A stretch of DNA of 64,000 nucleotides from Pararge aegeria (GCF_905163445.1 NC_053184.1:17794001-17858000), one strand, 5' to 3'. Shown: positions 12,190 through 23,060, counted from the stretch's first letter. The notes: generated by a model not told the origin, from the letters alone. Numbers and translations: made by a program.

Positions 12190-12430
12190 TTCGAATTTCG
12201 GGCGAAAGTTTCGGAATTCCCCTCCTAGGTTTTCGGAGGGTTCGAGCGAGGCCGTGGGAGCGGGTAATCCGGGGCCCTGCCGGACAGTTGTCGGGGGTTT
12301 TTAATTTGGCGGCCGCCCGCTGCGAACGGATTATCAGCACGGGAGTTGCAATTAGTCAGAAGCGTTGCGGTCGCTCCCCGTACACCGCGACCGGTCCAAA
12401 AATCAGAGCACACCTCCAATTTTGCACCCT
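12190..12430. other. CpG-rich island, function unknown
   Basis: The most GC- and CpG-rich stretch of the window, with GCGAGGCCGTGGGAGCGGGT, GGCGGCCGCCCGCTGCGAAC and GCGGTCGCTCCCCGTACACC. Open frames on both strands (12162-12518 plus, 12225-12419 minus) reflect base composition: neither has a recognisable domain. It could be a promoter, first exon or enhancer. Confidence 0.35.
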
Positions 12431-13159
12431 ACCCCCAAGTAATAAGAGCGTTGAGCAAGCTAGGCAGCTCGCTTGGGTAGGCTTCCTCCGTTCCACACTT
12501 AGATTATTCAAGAACTAATTTAGACGACCGCTTATCCTTCATCAGGAATTTGTAATGTTTGTTTTTACTTAAGACGTCCGTCCGGTCTGCTAGATATAAC
12601 TCAATTATTTACGTCGCGGGATTATCTCCACTGACGGAGATAAATCTGAAATTCCATTATTTGTTTATTTATACATCGATTGCCTCTTGTACATTTTAAT
12701 TTCAGTAAGTCTGCTTCGAATTATATTCTTAATAACTTAACGTATAGTGTTATTTCACATACAACGCGTTAGTAATACAATTATGAAACTTATTTTATAT
12801 CACTAATTTCTTAATTTAAATCCGAATTTGAATTATGAATCTATTAATCCTAAATAGGTACATACAATCCTAAACTCGAGTACGCTAACTTCGACTAACG
12901 CCCGAGTAAAATGTGGTGAAAAATACTACGCCGAAATTGGCATACATTCATAACAGATACTTGACAAACTGTAGCACATAAATCCAATCGATCGTATGAG
13001 TCCATAAAGCAGTATATATAGGCACAATAAAATTCTTAGATATTTATTTGTTTTCTCTGGTCTTGTCTATTGGAAGTCTTGTAATAATTCTAAACACAAA
13101 GACGATATGTCTTAGATGGTAGAGTGGCAAAGCACTTTAGCGAAGGTTTCGTTTCCACG

Positions 13160-13355
13160 CTGCGCACAAAGACAGTACGTCTTTTTGTTTGGTGGTCGAG
13201 CTATCTAGCGTTACAGCATAGAAATCGAGTATGGGGATGGGTTAAATATAAATGCCATACCCCTAGCAGTATAGCCCCTACTACCATTTTAGAGTCTATC
13301 ATCACACACCACCAGGTGAGATTATACTCAAGGGCTAACTTGTAGTGGATATAAA
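13160..13355 (+). mobile_element. SINE 3' part (family G)
   Basis: Degraded body, then CTACCATTTTAGAGTCTATC, CACCACCAGGTGAGATTATA and CAAGGGCTAACTTGTAGTGG. Confidence 0.6.
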
Positions 13356-13860
13356 AAAATGAAATATACAATATTCTATTAAATACCATCTGCCTGTCCC
13401 TGTTTAACATCCTGGGCACGCCACAGACGATGGTAGTATAATTTGTTACATAGAAATAGATTGAGAGTCGACCACGCTGCTAGTCAGGCCGGAGGGGCGT
13501 GTATTCATTTCCTCGGAACAGCTGTTGTAAAGGTTACGCCCATAATCTTGCACCTGCGACCCTCGCAGTGTCACTTAGTTGAACAGCTTACAACAATCCT
13601 ATTAATGGAAACAGACATTTTGCACGTGACTCAATTGACACGAGAGTAACCTTGTTAAGAGTTTCTAAGTCAATTTTTCTACATCTTTGTTCTGTGTCAC
13701 ATCGACATATACGATTATACCTCGTAGATCAAATATTTACTTTTAAGGACATACACAGACATTTTAGCATAGAAGGTTAGACCACTATGGAGGTATTCAA
13801 TTCTCGCCAATTTTAAAGTTTTTATCTCTTTCTCTTTTTGTTTTACCTCTCCACTACTGG

Positions 13861-14217
13861 AGGTTGGCCGTCAGCTCAGCGAACTTCTCGCGGTGTTGCG
13901 CCAAGCGAAACAATGTTTCCACGCTAACGATATTGGTCCATTCACTGATGTTGCGTAACCATCACTTCTTCCTTCTCCCAACACGTCGTTTGCCCTCCAC
14001 TTTGCCCAATCATTATGAGCTGGAGCAGTTGGTATCGCTCATGTCTAAGAACGTTTTTATATTCGATTTTTATATTAAAAATAAATATTTTATATTTCCT
14101 CCAAGTGAAGTTTAAAAAATAAATATAAAAAAATGGTATATTACGTAATAATTTTCTTCTTTCATTAAGGGTTGTCTGGTGGAGATCGCTTAAAGCGATA
14201 AGACCACCTTTGCGCAT
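13861..14217 (-). pseudogene. RTE-type reverse transcriptase C-terminal relic
   Basis: On the minus strand, 13861-14055 reads, through a frameshift near 13985 and an in-frame TGA, as the C-terminal end of RTE-type LINE polymerases: LRHERYQLLQLIM, then G-R-R-K-K, stop, WLRNISEWTNIVSVETLFRL, then AQHREKFAELTANL. This WLRNI..W motif followed by an E/Q-rich helix is typical of insect RTE copies, which are often mislabelled as craniofacial development protein-like in arthropod annotations. Downstream, in the sense of the relic, is an AT-rich 3' UTR and the TATCGCTTTAAGCGATCTCC palindrome at 14178-14212. Long dead: at least one stop and one frameshift in under 200 bp. Confidence 0.75.
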
Positions 14218-14577
14218 TCTTATTCTTCTTATATTTGTCTTTCTATTCTATCTAAGACATATAATAACGTTTTGGTTCACGTTGGTTTTCCCTGTCTGAA
14301 TATTATACCTCATAGCAGTTACAGGACACGTCTTCAGGCATCTCATCCGCAAAGCCGCAGGGACTAGCAGGTACTACCATATTTTGGCGAACCGATATTA
14401 AGCGATGCCACAGACTGCAGACGGGGAAACATTATCGGTTTTGCTCTCACCATCAAGCGTGATAGCAGTAAAGTACAACATAGCGATGAATTAAAAAAAA
14501 CTTGTAATTACAATAGACATACTTATTTTATGATTCCCTCTCATTTCCTCGTTAATAAAAAAAAGTATACATTGTCG

Positions 14578-14805
14578 GCTGATTGATGCAGTTTGCAGCG
14601 ACCCTGCTTCATGAAACAACTGGAAAACCTTTGCAGTTTACATGAAAATTATTCAGTGTCTGGGTGTTCATCTGAATTTTATAAGTATTTATATATTCAT
14701 TAAAAATATTCATCAGTCATTTTAGTACTCATAACACAAGCTACGCTTAGTTTGGGGCTAGATGGTGATGTGTGTATTGTCGTAGTACATTTATAAAAGT
14801 CTTTT
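14578..14805 (+). mobile_element. SINE (family J)
   Basis: Head GATTGATGCAGTTTGCAGCG, middle TCAGTGTCTGGGTGTTCATC, tail ACACAAGCTACGCTTAGTTT and GTGTGTATTGTCGTAGTAC. The B box region has been deleted. Confidence 0.7.
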
Positions 14806-16019
14806 TTGAGTAGCGAATCTTCGAAGCAAAATTAACCTGTTGTTGCTCGTCATAGACACAAATTTGTGCTTTTAAACCAGGGCTATAAATTTCATTTTAG
14901 ACCGACGTTACAGCGTACCTATTGTCGACCTAACAGACCTACTATTAGGAACGCACTAAATGATATAACAAGGGTATTAATAGTAAAGCTATAATATTAC
15001 TTATTAGCACTTATAGCTTCGGTTATGTCAACAGACGAGAACACAAGTGGTTATAAAATCCTTCTGTCACGACTTCTTACTTCTTACATTGCTGTGAAGA
15101 ATGTTATATGAATAGTTACGTATAAAATATAACGTTTGTCTTATTAACCGCAAATGAAAAAAAAATTAAAATACTTTTATTTCATTGCAAAACGATGGTC
15201 GGAGTGTTAAATTATAAATGGTTTAGGTGATGTATGAAAGTTTTGTTAACATGCCTCTTATATTTTTTAGTACCTACATTCTAAAATATATTATCACTTC
15301 TTTCGCATTTTCAGTTCGGTATTACCAACTTTGCTAACCGACAAATCTGTAATAAATAGAGTTCATAGCAGCTTATGTAAATATCGCTAAAACTACTCGA
15401 AAATTCTACGCATTCGTAAGTCGCGTTTGACGGGAACGGGCTCTATGCCATAAATATAAATAAATCCGTTATTCAATGATGGAGTTTCGGCAAACATGTC
15501 CCGTGCACCGGCACCAAACGTTTGTGACGTTTAAAAAGATTTCATATTCCATCGAAGGCTCACGTGCGAGGGAAGGTTAACAAAGGGTTCAATTTTTTAT
15601 TCATAGCCGAAAAAAACTTCCAACAATTACCGGATTAGGGATGAAATGTTAAGGGTGGTTTTTATGGAGCTGATCATTTCTCAACTCGTATTGAAAATAT
15701 TTCTTAGCTGAGTTTATTTAACTCAACCGTTAGGGTTGCCGTCAGGTGTCTTTAAGGCTGTCTTTTAACCAAGGATGTGCGAGAGCCAAGCTAAGCTTTT
15801 GAACGGTATGATATAATTATAATAGTACTTGTATAAATTAGTTGTACTTATTGTTTCCAAAACTTTCTTAATAATGCACGTTCCGCGCTCGCTGGTGTGA
15901 CTTATGAATTAACAAACCTAACTTTGAAATAACGTACATCTGACAATTTTGTATCAAGTTATCAAACTTTGACGAAGCAGTATTCTCCATAAGAAATGAC
16001 GTTCATATGACGTTAGTTT
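14806..16019. other. No gene or repeat recognised
   Basis: Unique-looking AT-rich DNA with no open frame of note. Confidence 0.4.
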
Positions 16020-16070
16020 ATTTGATTGGCGCAGTGGGCAGCGACCCTGCTTTCTGAGTGCGATGCTTTG
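16020..16070 (+). mobile_element. SINE head fragment (family J)
   Basis: GATTGGCGCAGTGGGCAGCG followed by ACCCTGCTTTCTGAGT, the tRNA-like head only. Confidence 0.55.
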
Positions 16071-16079
16071 GATTCTATT

Positions 16080-16143
16080 AAATTTTGATTGAGGACTGAG
16101 ATAAAATATGACAATATTTTATGTTAGTCCCCAATCAAGATTT
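16080..16143. other. Imperfect hairpin, 30-nt arms
   Basis: 16080-16109 pairs with 16114-16143 except for two G-U type and two mismatched positions. Loop GACA. Size and bulges resemble a microRNA precursor, but the loop is short and no known mature sequence was recognised. Confidence 0.5.
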
Positions 16144-16679
16144 GTCTGCAAAAGCGCGTTTTAGTCACTAGGAACTAAGTATCGTATAGGATTCGACGAA
16201 AACCTATCTCTATAGCGGCAGTCTGCGATTCATCTATGTAGCTCTTGCACGCAGCGTTCTAATGTTATTCGGTAGGCAACCCTTCTTATCAAATTACCTA
16301 TCCATTCTCTACACAAACTGTGTGCGATTCTAACTGCAGTTTGCAATCAACTTACATGAGGTGGTACAGACAGGTATGACAAGAAGCACCCAGAGTACGT
16401 TGTTCACTTTTCAATAACTGTAGATACTTTGTTGTAGTTGACTTTTTTATAGGTATCTTTTTCTATTACCGAGAAAGATATATTCTAAGATCGCAATTCT
16501 CCGCACCTGATGACTGATGACCTCTCGACGCGTTCGAACCTATGGAGGCGTGCTTTAATTCTGAAAATCACGTTGCGTGCAGCAGTCTGAGAACATCTTA
16601 GATTAAGTGCCACAGATGTAAAAATTCTACCTTACATCTGTATCTTTTACCATAAGTTTTATGTCATATCGGATTTTGT

Positions 16680-16937
16680 ATAGAAGCAGGCGTTACTTTG
16701 AAGTGAAGTACTTTGTAGAATTCCATGATATAAAATAAAAATTAAGCTATAATTTTAAACAATTGTTCATTTTAACTTCAAATTCTCCTGCGCCGGTGTC
16801 GGATCAAAACGTACATCGAGAGTACAATGCGAAATATCTGTTTGGTGTGGAGTATTAAAAAAATTGAAGAAACTTTTATTGCTCCGTACAGATTCTCCTG
16901 TTTTTCGCAGAGTATAGCAAATTAAGCTTAAAGAATC
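16680..16937 (-). repeat. Unclassified repeat (family F), longest copy
   Basis: AGAAGCAGGCGTTACTTTGA, TGTTTGGTGTGGAGTATTAA, TACAGATTCTCCTGTTTTTC and GCAAATTAAGCTT. It includes extra internal sequence absent from the 4.7 kb copy. Confidence 0.5.
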
Positions 16938-17750
16938 GAGGGGTGTCCTATGCTTTGAGATCGACACCAATCAATTATGGTAAACATGGCGTCGATCGTC
17001 TCATGCTTCTTTCTTTAATCATAATTTTATACTTTCTTGAAAATTGCGTTGCATGCGGCGCTCACTGCAGTATGCGATCAACTGCGTACAATAATTTTAC
17101 CATGTCCGTTCGCCCGCAGGCGCGCACGCACGCGATGGTCGCGCGTCAGTCGGGAGCCAGCCGTTCTTATCAAATGATACCCTCATGCCATTCCAACTTA
17201 ACCTCTAATAATTAATCACAAGATATGTATTCGTATGGCAAGCTCCAGCATGCAACAATAATGATGGGCCGAGCGGACTTCTTTGTGTTTTTGTCGCTAA
17301 TTCCTTTACCGCTATGTTATGGTAAACGCTTCCTAGGTTCTTTTTTTGATTGAATCACAGCGTACATTCTTGATACTCTTCAAGAAAACCTTTGTTTAAA
17401 AGGCCTTATAAAAGTAGTGCATCACAAAGCGGGATTCTTAAATTACCTTATCATTAGATATGTAATAGGAGATAATAATTTAAGGAGAATTTTCGAGATT
17501 CGTTCAGATAACGGGTTTAAAAAGTAGACTCATAATTATAAATTAAATAAATTATATAACATAATCTCTATCAACCTAAAGGCGCATGTTGAGAATACCC
17601 TGGACAGCCAAGCGTACAAAATATGTGTCTATCCTGGCTCAGCTAGGAATTAGTGTTCGGCTTTTCTCTATGTTACCAACATTTGCTCTCGTATTTCGGG
17701 CACATGCGATGTAATAATAGCCCAGAAAAAATATAGTAACAGGTAAAACC
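16938..17750. other. No gene; GC-rich patch
   Basis: CGCAGGCGCGCACGCACGCG around 17118-17150 is CpG-rich. CACTGCAGTATGCGATCAAC and CGTTCTTATCAAATGATACC resemble AACTGCAGTTTGCAATCAAC and CCTTCTTATCAAATTACC at 16260-16350, so part may be a degraded dispersed repeat. Confidence 0.3.
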
Positions 17751-17754
17751 GAAG

Positions 17755-17890
17755 GCACCAGACAGCCTCGGGCCGGCTCGCAACGAGATTGGCTGACCAG
17801 GTGAAGAAGTCAAACTTGTGCCGGTTCTATCAAATCGCCGAAATGGAATCCGACAGAAGCTGATGAGAAAATTTGGTCGTTAATTTTTCA
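17755..17890 (+). pseudogene. Possible RTE-type LINE C-terminal relic
   Basis: The plus strand reads SGRLATRLADQVKK, then YQIAEMESDRS and two stops, then EN. This resembles the GRP.TRW.DD(I/L)KK...YQ.AQDRS.WR motif near the C-terminus of RTE-type polymerases. It is short and decayed, so the assignment is tentative. Confidence 0.4.
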
Positions 17891-18027
17891 GGAAATGAAC
17901 TACCCTAGAGTGTGACCTGTTGGGCACAACCATCTTACAAGAGACTTGTATTCAGAGTCAAGATCCTGCTCCAATCCTGCGTGCTGGGATTGACCGTTGA
18001 AAGAATTAATATAGGCCGCTGGACTTC

Positions 18028-18160
18028 TTTCAACGGTGGGGGTGTTTATCTGTATATTATAAGTCATGTATATCATTCACAAACATATTCATTAGTCGTC
18101 TTAGTGGCTACCCATAAAACAAGTTACGCTTACTTTGGAGCTAAAAATGAATAGACGTTC
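18028..18160 (+). mobile_element. SINE 3' part (family J)
   Basis: GGGGTGTTTATCTGTATATT, then AACAAGTTACGCTTACTTTG. The head is missing. A separate GAT run follows at 18171. Confidence 0.55.
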
Positions 18161-18170
18161 ATTAGTGGGT

Positions 18171-18190
18171 ATGATGATGATGATGATGAT
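18171..18190. repeat. ATG/GAT microsatellite
   Basis: About seven ATG units, most likely a residual SINE tail. Confidence 0.85.
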
Positions 18191-18231
18191 TTAAGAGACG
18201 CTACCTTCGTTAAAAGTATAGATATTATAAA

Positions 18232-18600
18232 TGTGAACCAGTAACGCTCAGGACCAGCTCCTGAGCGTTCCGATGACACAAAAGATGACAGCTCTGCTCC
18301 GATCGACGCGCCTTGCCATCGTTCGTGTCTACTATTCAACTTGCCAACCATCAGCCAGCGTACATCTGTGTCGTTCCTTTTTTCCCTCGCCTTGCATAAT
18401 GAAACCGGCCCATTGTGTGGAATACGTCGACAAAGGAGCACGCACTCGGAGCCGGTATTTTGTAAGAAAAAATAACACACGCCTCGCGGGCCTGAAAGGT
18501 GGGCGTCGGCGCTGTCGGAAACGAGAAAGTCGGTGCAACTGTTATGACATACGCGGTTCGTTAAGTGTTATTGAAAATAAACAACGGGCTTAGGGTGTCA
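18232..18600. other. Moderately GC-rich stretch with overlapping frames
   Basis: A 106-aa plus frame and 116- and 68-aa minus frames overlap here. None has a known domain and both strands are open, which points to composition and not coding. A short palindrome CGCTCAGGACCAGCTCCTGA lies at 18246-18265. Confidence 0.3.
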
Positions 18601-18724
18601 GCACACCTCCATCGCGAAACCGTGGGTGCGTACCGCTGTAGTTAAATGAAACGGAAGCGAAACTTCAAATGAGTCAAAGTAAATGGTACGAGCTATGAAT
18701 TTTCTTTCATCACTTTCCTACCCG

Positions 18725-18796
18725 ACATTTCTTAAATATAGTTCAACGATTACATACCACGATAATATTTTGGGATTAACTATATTTAAGAAATGT
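18725..18796. repeat. Inverted repeat, 19-bp arms, 34-bp spacer
   Basis: ACATTTCTTAAATATAGTT at 18725-18743 and AACTATATTTAAGAAATGT at 18778-18796 are exact complements. AT-rich, possibly the remains of a small TIR element. Confidence 0.8.
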
Positions 18797-19182
18797 TGAT
18801 AAACCACGAAAATCTTAGTTTGAAATCTTTAGTTACTATCCGGTTTCAAAATTGAGGCCTTAAATAGTTTTGCCGTGAAGGTTCATTGAAGACTTTCAGG
18901 AAAACAAACCGCTAATTCAGAAATTATAAATTCCCAAATTGAACCAAACCGGGTACAAAGCTATTGGAGAATCGGAATCAGAATCAGAATAAATATATGT
19001 ATTTGCTTGAGAGATTACAGTTACGCACTGATTCATTAAAAGTAGGTACAATATTTAGCCAAGTACCTATAGAAACACAAAAAATATCAATAATAACAAT
19101 TATGAAATTGCAGTTATGTCGTGGATTTTCACAAATTCTGTCTTAACACAAACCATGAGCACGCACTCCCTCACTCATTAAC

Positions 19183-19225
19183 ATTCACACACACACACAT
19201 ATACAAACATACACACACGAACACG
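19183..19225. repeat. CA-rich simple repeat
   Basis: ACATTCACACACACACACAT and further ACAC units with ATACAAAC interruptions. Confidence 0.8.
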
Positions 19226-19398
19226 AAAACTTATTCTTTATTTTAAAAAGGTTGTAATTTTTATAAACAACTGAATTTCTGTATAACATATCCTTTTGTA
19301 TATAATTGTATATCTTGTTTTGTTTGTATACCTACCTTCTTCTGATTGTAATTGGTAAGTTTATTTTAATTGTTATGGAAAAGCGGAGTCTTCTGACA

Positions 19399-19454
19399 CT
19401 TCTTTTAAGCGTAGGTTTTACTACCCCTGTAGTAAAACCTACGCTTAAAAGAAG
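19399..19454. repeat. Perfect hairpin, 26-bp arms, 4-nt loop
   Basis: Left arm 19399-19424 (CTTCTTTTAAGCGTAGGTTT...) is exactly complementary to 19429-19454. The loop is CCCT. A further AGTCTTC/GAAGACT pairing is possible outside a small bulge. Confidence 0.9.
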
Positions 19455-19676
19455 ACTTCAAGCTATATATTGGTACCATTTTGTTTCTTACCGAAATAAA
19501 CTATGATTTCTTTTATAGTTTAATTATTAATATAATATTCTTAAATGGTATATACGATTTATCTAGAAGGTATTCGTGTTTTTTTACGTACGCGTAAATA
19601 CTATAAATACTATATCTAGATATAGCATATACCTGATACTTATGATAAATACTTAAGTAAAATATACTAGAACCAG

Positions 19677-19852
19677 ATATATGCAGATGATACAAAATGA
19701 AGAAAATCTCCAGTACGCATTATAAATACTTAAGGATAGGCTTTTTATAACTCTTACAATGCCTATTCTTAAGTTTTTTATAACTCGTACTGGAGATTAT
19801 CTCCATTTTATATCAACTGCATACAATGTGCATACCCTCTATGCACGCCACT
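19677..19852. mobile_element. hAT-type MITE copy, left end lost
   Basis: Same family as 43824-44015. The right end CCTCTATGCACGCCACTG and the subterminal CTCCAGTACG / CGTACTGGAG pair are present. The left terminus is missing beyond ATATGCAGAT. Inner arms TACTTAAGGATAGGC and GCCTATTCTTAAG pair as well. Confidence 0.7.
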
Positions 19853-19899
19853 GACTAGAACATACTCCAAATGTATACAGTGATTTTCGCTAACGTTTC

Positions 19900-20165
19900 T
19901 ACTACAGCGGTTTCGCTGATATGGTTTCATGGCACAGGCGGCCTTAATGAAGCCAATTCACATGTCAATCGCAAAAATATATCACACGTAGGACACTATA
20001 ATAATAATTGACGAGGGTTGGGCAAATAGACACATTTAAATTTCCTGTCCAACTTAAATAAATAACAGGTGTATTTCCCACGAAAGTAACTTGTGAGAGT
20101 TTTAGAGGATGGTACTCTTCAACGGACCACAACTTGGTCTCGATGGTTTAGTAAACAGTGAAATT
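19900..20165. repeat. Unclassified direct repeat unit, copy 1
   Basis: Contains AATGAAGCCAATTCACATGT, ATTGACGAGGGTTGGGCAAA, TAGACACATTTAAATTTCCT and, further on, TAGTAAACAGTGAAATTGTT. Copies 2 and 3 preserve the same order. Confidence 0.7.
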
Positions 20166-20531
20166 GTTGCATTATACTTCGTTTGGTTTTTTGAAACAAA
20201 CAATCATATAATGTATATATATTAGTTTATTTTTTTATAGTATCCTATAAAAATCCCATCGCCTATAAAGTTGTAAACAGTGAAGTGTTGCTTCACAGGG
20301 CATGCAAGGAGCACATATTGTAACTTACCGCCCTGTGTGCGCCATTAATTGGAGACGTTTTAAGCCGAGTTGTTAAGACTCATGTGCCTGTAATTACACC
20401 CTTCAAATCGGAACACAGTATTGCAACAATGCTGCTTAGCGGCAGAAATAAGCATGGCGATAGTACTTTCCCGTAGAGTAAGTTGCATTATGGAAACTTT
20501 TCTTACACATATCATCATATTATTAGTTAAG

Positions 20532-20690
20532 TAGTGGGGAACCGCAGCAGATTCACTGCTACGATTTCGAGACGCGGGTGTGAAAACAGCCTTAACGAAG
20601 CCAATTCGCACGTCAAACGTGACAAATTGGAACGGGACACTAAAATAATCAACGAGGGTTGGGGAAATAGACAAAGTTAAAGATTTCCTC
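20532..20690. repeat. Unclassified direct repeat unit, copy 2 (shorter)
   Basis: GGGGAACCGCAGCAGATTCA, AACGAAGCCAATTCGCACGT, TTGGAACGGGACACTAAAAT and ACGAGGGTTGGGGAAATAGA. The minus-strand open frame across it (20360-20674) is not recognisable as a protein. Confidence 0.7.
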
Positions 20691-20813
20691 GGAAAATACT
20701 ATTGAAAAGTCTATAGGAAAAGTTGCCTCAGTAGTTTAATACCTTCAACCAAAAGTAGCTATGTAAAAAAACTAGGCATTTTTTTTAAATAACATAATTT
20801 TATGTTACTATAA

Positions 20814-21090
20814 AGTAATAGGGGAACCGCAGCACTGCTCCGCTTTCGAGGCGGAGGTGTGCAAAGGGCATTAACGAAGCCAATTCGCGTGTCAAACGCC
20901 GAAATATTTCACACGTCGGACGTTCGAGTGTCGAATTTGGAACGGGACACTACAATTATTGGTGAGGGTTGGGCAAATAGACAAATTTAAATGTCCTCTG
21001 CAGCCATAAAATAACAAATTGTATTTGACACGAGAGTGACGTGAGAGTGCGCCGGTCGACCGACTTTGTTTTAATAGTAAACAAGTTTAA
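20814..21090. repeat. Unclassified direct repeat unit, copy 3
   Basis: GGGGAACCGCAGCACTGCTC, AACGAAGCCAATTCGCGTGT, TTGGAACGGGACACTACAAT and GGTGAGGGTTGGGCAAATAG. It extends through GAGAGTGACGTGAGAGTGC, which aligns with GAAAGTAACTTGTGAGAGT in copy 1. Confidence 0.7.
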
Positions 21091-21197
21091 GTAATTTTAG
21101 CTTTTACTTTTTTTTAATAGGTTCTTACTTCCTGGCTCCTTGATCAGTGGCATTGTGATAATAATATTTATATAAGTACTCTGCTTAGATCGTGGAT

Positions 21198-21496
21198 TCA
21201 TCATCATCATCATCATCGTATCAAAACATTACAGGCCCACTTATTGTGGGCCACAATTAGAAGGGTTTAGGCAGTTGTCCACCACGCTGGCCCAGTGCGG
21301 ATTGGTGTCCTCCACACGCTTTTGGGAAAATTATGGAGAACTGATTTTATCACGATGTTTTCCTTCACCGTTGAAGCAAGTCTTAATTTCTTTGCTTTAA
21401 ACGCACATATCTTGGGAAAGTTTGAGGTGCTGGGATTCGAACTCGGCTCCCCGGAATTGAAGCGGAAGTATTAACCATTAGGCTTTCACCGCTTCT
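21198..21496 (-). mobile_element. tRNA-derived SINE (family A), full length
   Basis: Read on the minus strand: a tRNA-like head with the pol III B box inside GAGTTCGAATCCCAGCACC, then the ACGCACATA, CTTGCTTCAACGGTGAAGGA and CCAATCCGCACTGGGCC blocks, and a GAT-repeat tail. Seven or more relatives in the window define the family. Transcription would be by RNA polymerase III from the internal A and B boxes. Confidence 0.8.
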
Positions 21497-21499
21497 ATT

Positions 21500-22735
21500 A
21501 TACGATTGTGGATTACTGCCGGCTACGGGAGTCCTCACATTTTCGCTGTCATTCTGTGACTTACGACTCCCAGATCACCATTTGTCAACACCAAGACATC
21601 TAACGACCACAATCTCGGTATTTAGCGGATATCCTATGATAATGTTCCGACAATACATCCGAAAGGTTTAGCACGTGCATCAAATACAAATCAACAAGTA
21701 CCTACCTACTTAATAATGTACTACATTACTACTCATTTTGAGACAGTTATCATACAGATGGGTATGAGTTTCCGCGCACAATTTTGTATCGTTTTCTGGT
21801 AGTGTGGAGTGTCTAAGTAAAATGGACTTAATAGTTTCTCGTTATAAAGTCGTTTATTCTGTACCACCTATATTTACTTCACATAGTTCCGCTAAGCCTT
21901 TGACTGTATTATAGACTCGACTGAAATTAAAGCATTGGAATGTGAGCTTTATGTCACGTGACATACGAGTAAAGCAAACTTTTTAATATTTTTAGCTGAG
22001 CTTCAAGGCTTTTAGGAAGTAGACCACGCGTTGGTCACGCGTCATTTACTTTAAATCCCTAAGTCACATGCTATAAAGTTTTATTTCAATGCTATAATTT
22101 CAATTGAGTAGGTGTTTTGTCGATGCTGTGCGAAGGGAAATAAGATTGATACTATTTTAGGATTACCATTCCTCGCAAGATTTGATAGAAACACTATTTT
22201 ATGTAATACCTACGTAAACGTAGTTATATAAAGCTACGGTTAATAATACATAGATATATCTGTGTAAAAATACATAGATATTACAGAGGTATATATAATA
22301 CCTCTGGTAGACCTGCAATAGCAGCCGTTGGATGGTGTTGCGGTTTGCCATTGATTCGCCAACTGGCGTTCTTTTGCGTAAACGCCGCAAATTATTATAG
22401 TTACTTTACCACGAAATTAGTGCCGCATAAATAAATATCGGCTCCAGCAACAATTTCATCGGAAGCCCATTTAACATTATTTCGATTGTACTGAGTGTTT
22501 TATAATGACTGCAATTTTCTTGCATTCAAAGTTTTAATGGTGAACTATATACCTACATATTAATTACTACGATTTTGCCTTTCATCATCATTCATCATCT
22601 TCATCATCAGGATTTCAACTGATGCACATCCAGTGCTGAACATAGGTCGATCACACTCCGCGTTCTTTTCCCGCAAGTGGCCAACGACACTGCGACTCGC
22701 TTGATATAGTCTGTCTACACTGTCTGTCTAGTGGG
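21500..22735. other. No gene or clear repeat recognised
   Basis: Unique AT-rich DNA. A CATCATTCATCATCTTCATC run near 22583 and CCAGTGCTGAACATAGGTCG after it look like a decayed SINE tail. Confidence 0.35.
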
Positions 22736-22738
22736 GGT

Positions 22739-22775
22739 CAGTGGCGTGCATAGAGGGTATGGACAGGGTATGAGA
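22739..22775 (+). mobile_element. Solo terminus of the hAT-type MITE
   Basis: CAGTGGCGTGCATAGAGGG and the following bases match the left terminal repeat of the 43824-44015 element. The body and second terminus are absent, so this is a broken copy. Confidence 0.55.
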
Positions 22776-22839
22776 CAAGTGTATCAGTAAATCTCTGACG
22801 TCAGCATACAGCAGGTAAATTTTATAAAAGGGTCTCGAT

Positions 22840-23060
22840 TAAATAATAATAATAATAATAATAAACTTTATTTAGGCAAAAATAGTTTGTACGCAGAGTT
22901 CTAGATTAAGTATATAAAAAAAAAAACATTGCGTTTATGATTTATAAAGAAACAATACTTCTTAAAACATAAGATTTGGTTTCTGGTGCCTTCATCAGAT
23001 TTCACAGTTTTATAAGTACCAGCGACCTTTAAACCAAAAATAATACCTGCTTACATAATA
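22840..23060 (-). mobile_element. LINE 3' end with AAT tail (family E)
   Basis: An AAT run at 22840-22863 precedes AAACTTTATTTAGGCAAAAA, a reversed polyadenylation-type end. AACATAAGATTTGGTTTCTG and ACCAGCGACCTTTAAACCAA recur at 28.8 kb. Confidence 0.5.

Noticed and set aside
12162..12518. 118-aa frame over the CpG island as a gene
   Set aside because: The opposite strand is open too, and the residue content simply follows GC-rich composition.
20360..20674. 104-aa minus-strand frame over the triplicated unit
   Set aside because: The frame is not kept open with a similar sequence in copies 1 and 3, so coding selection is unlikely.
19900..21090. CRISPR-like or satellite array
   Set aside because: Only three long, diverged units at irregular spacing, in eukaryotic DNA. 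Neither a CRISPR nor a satellite pattern.
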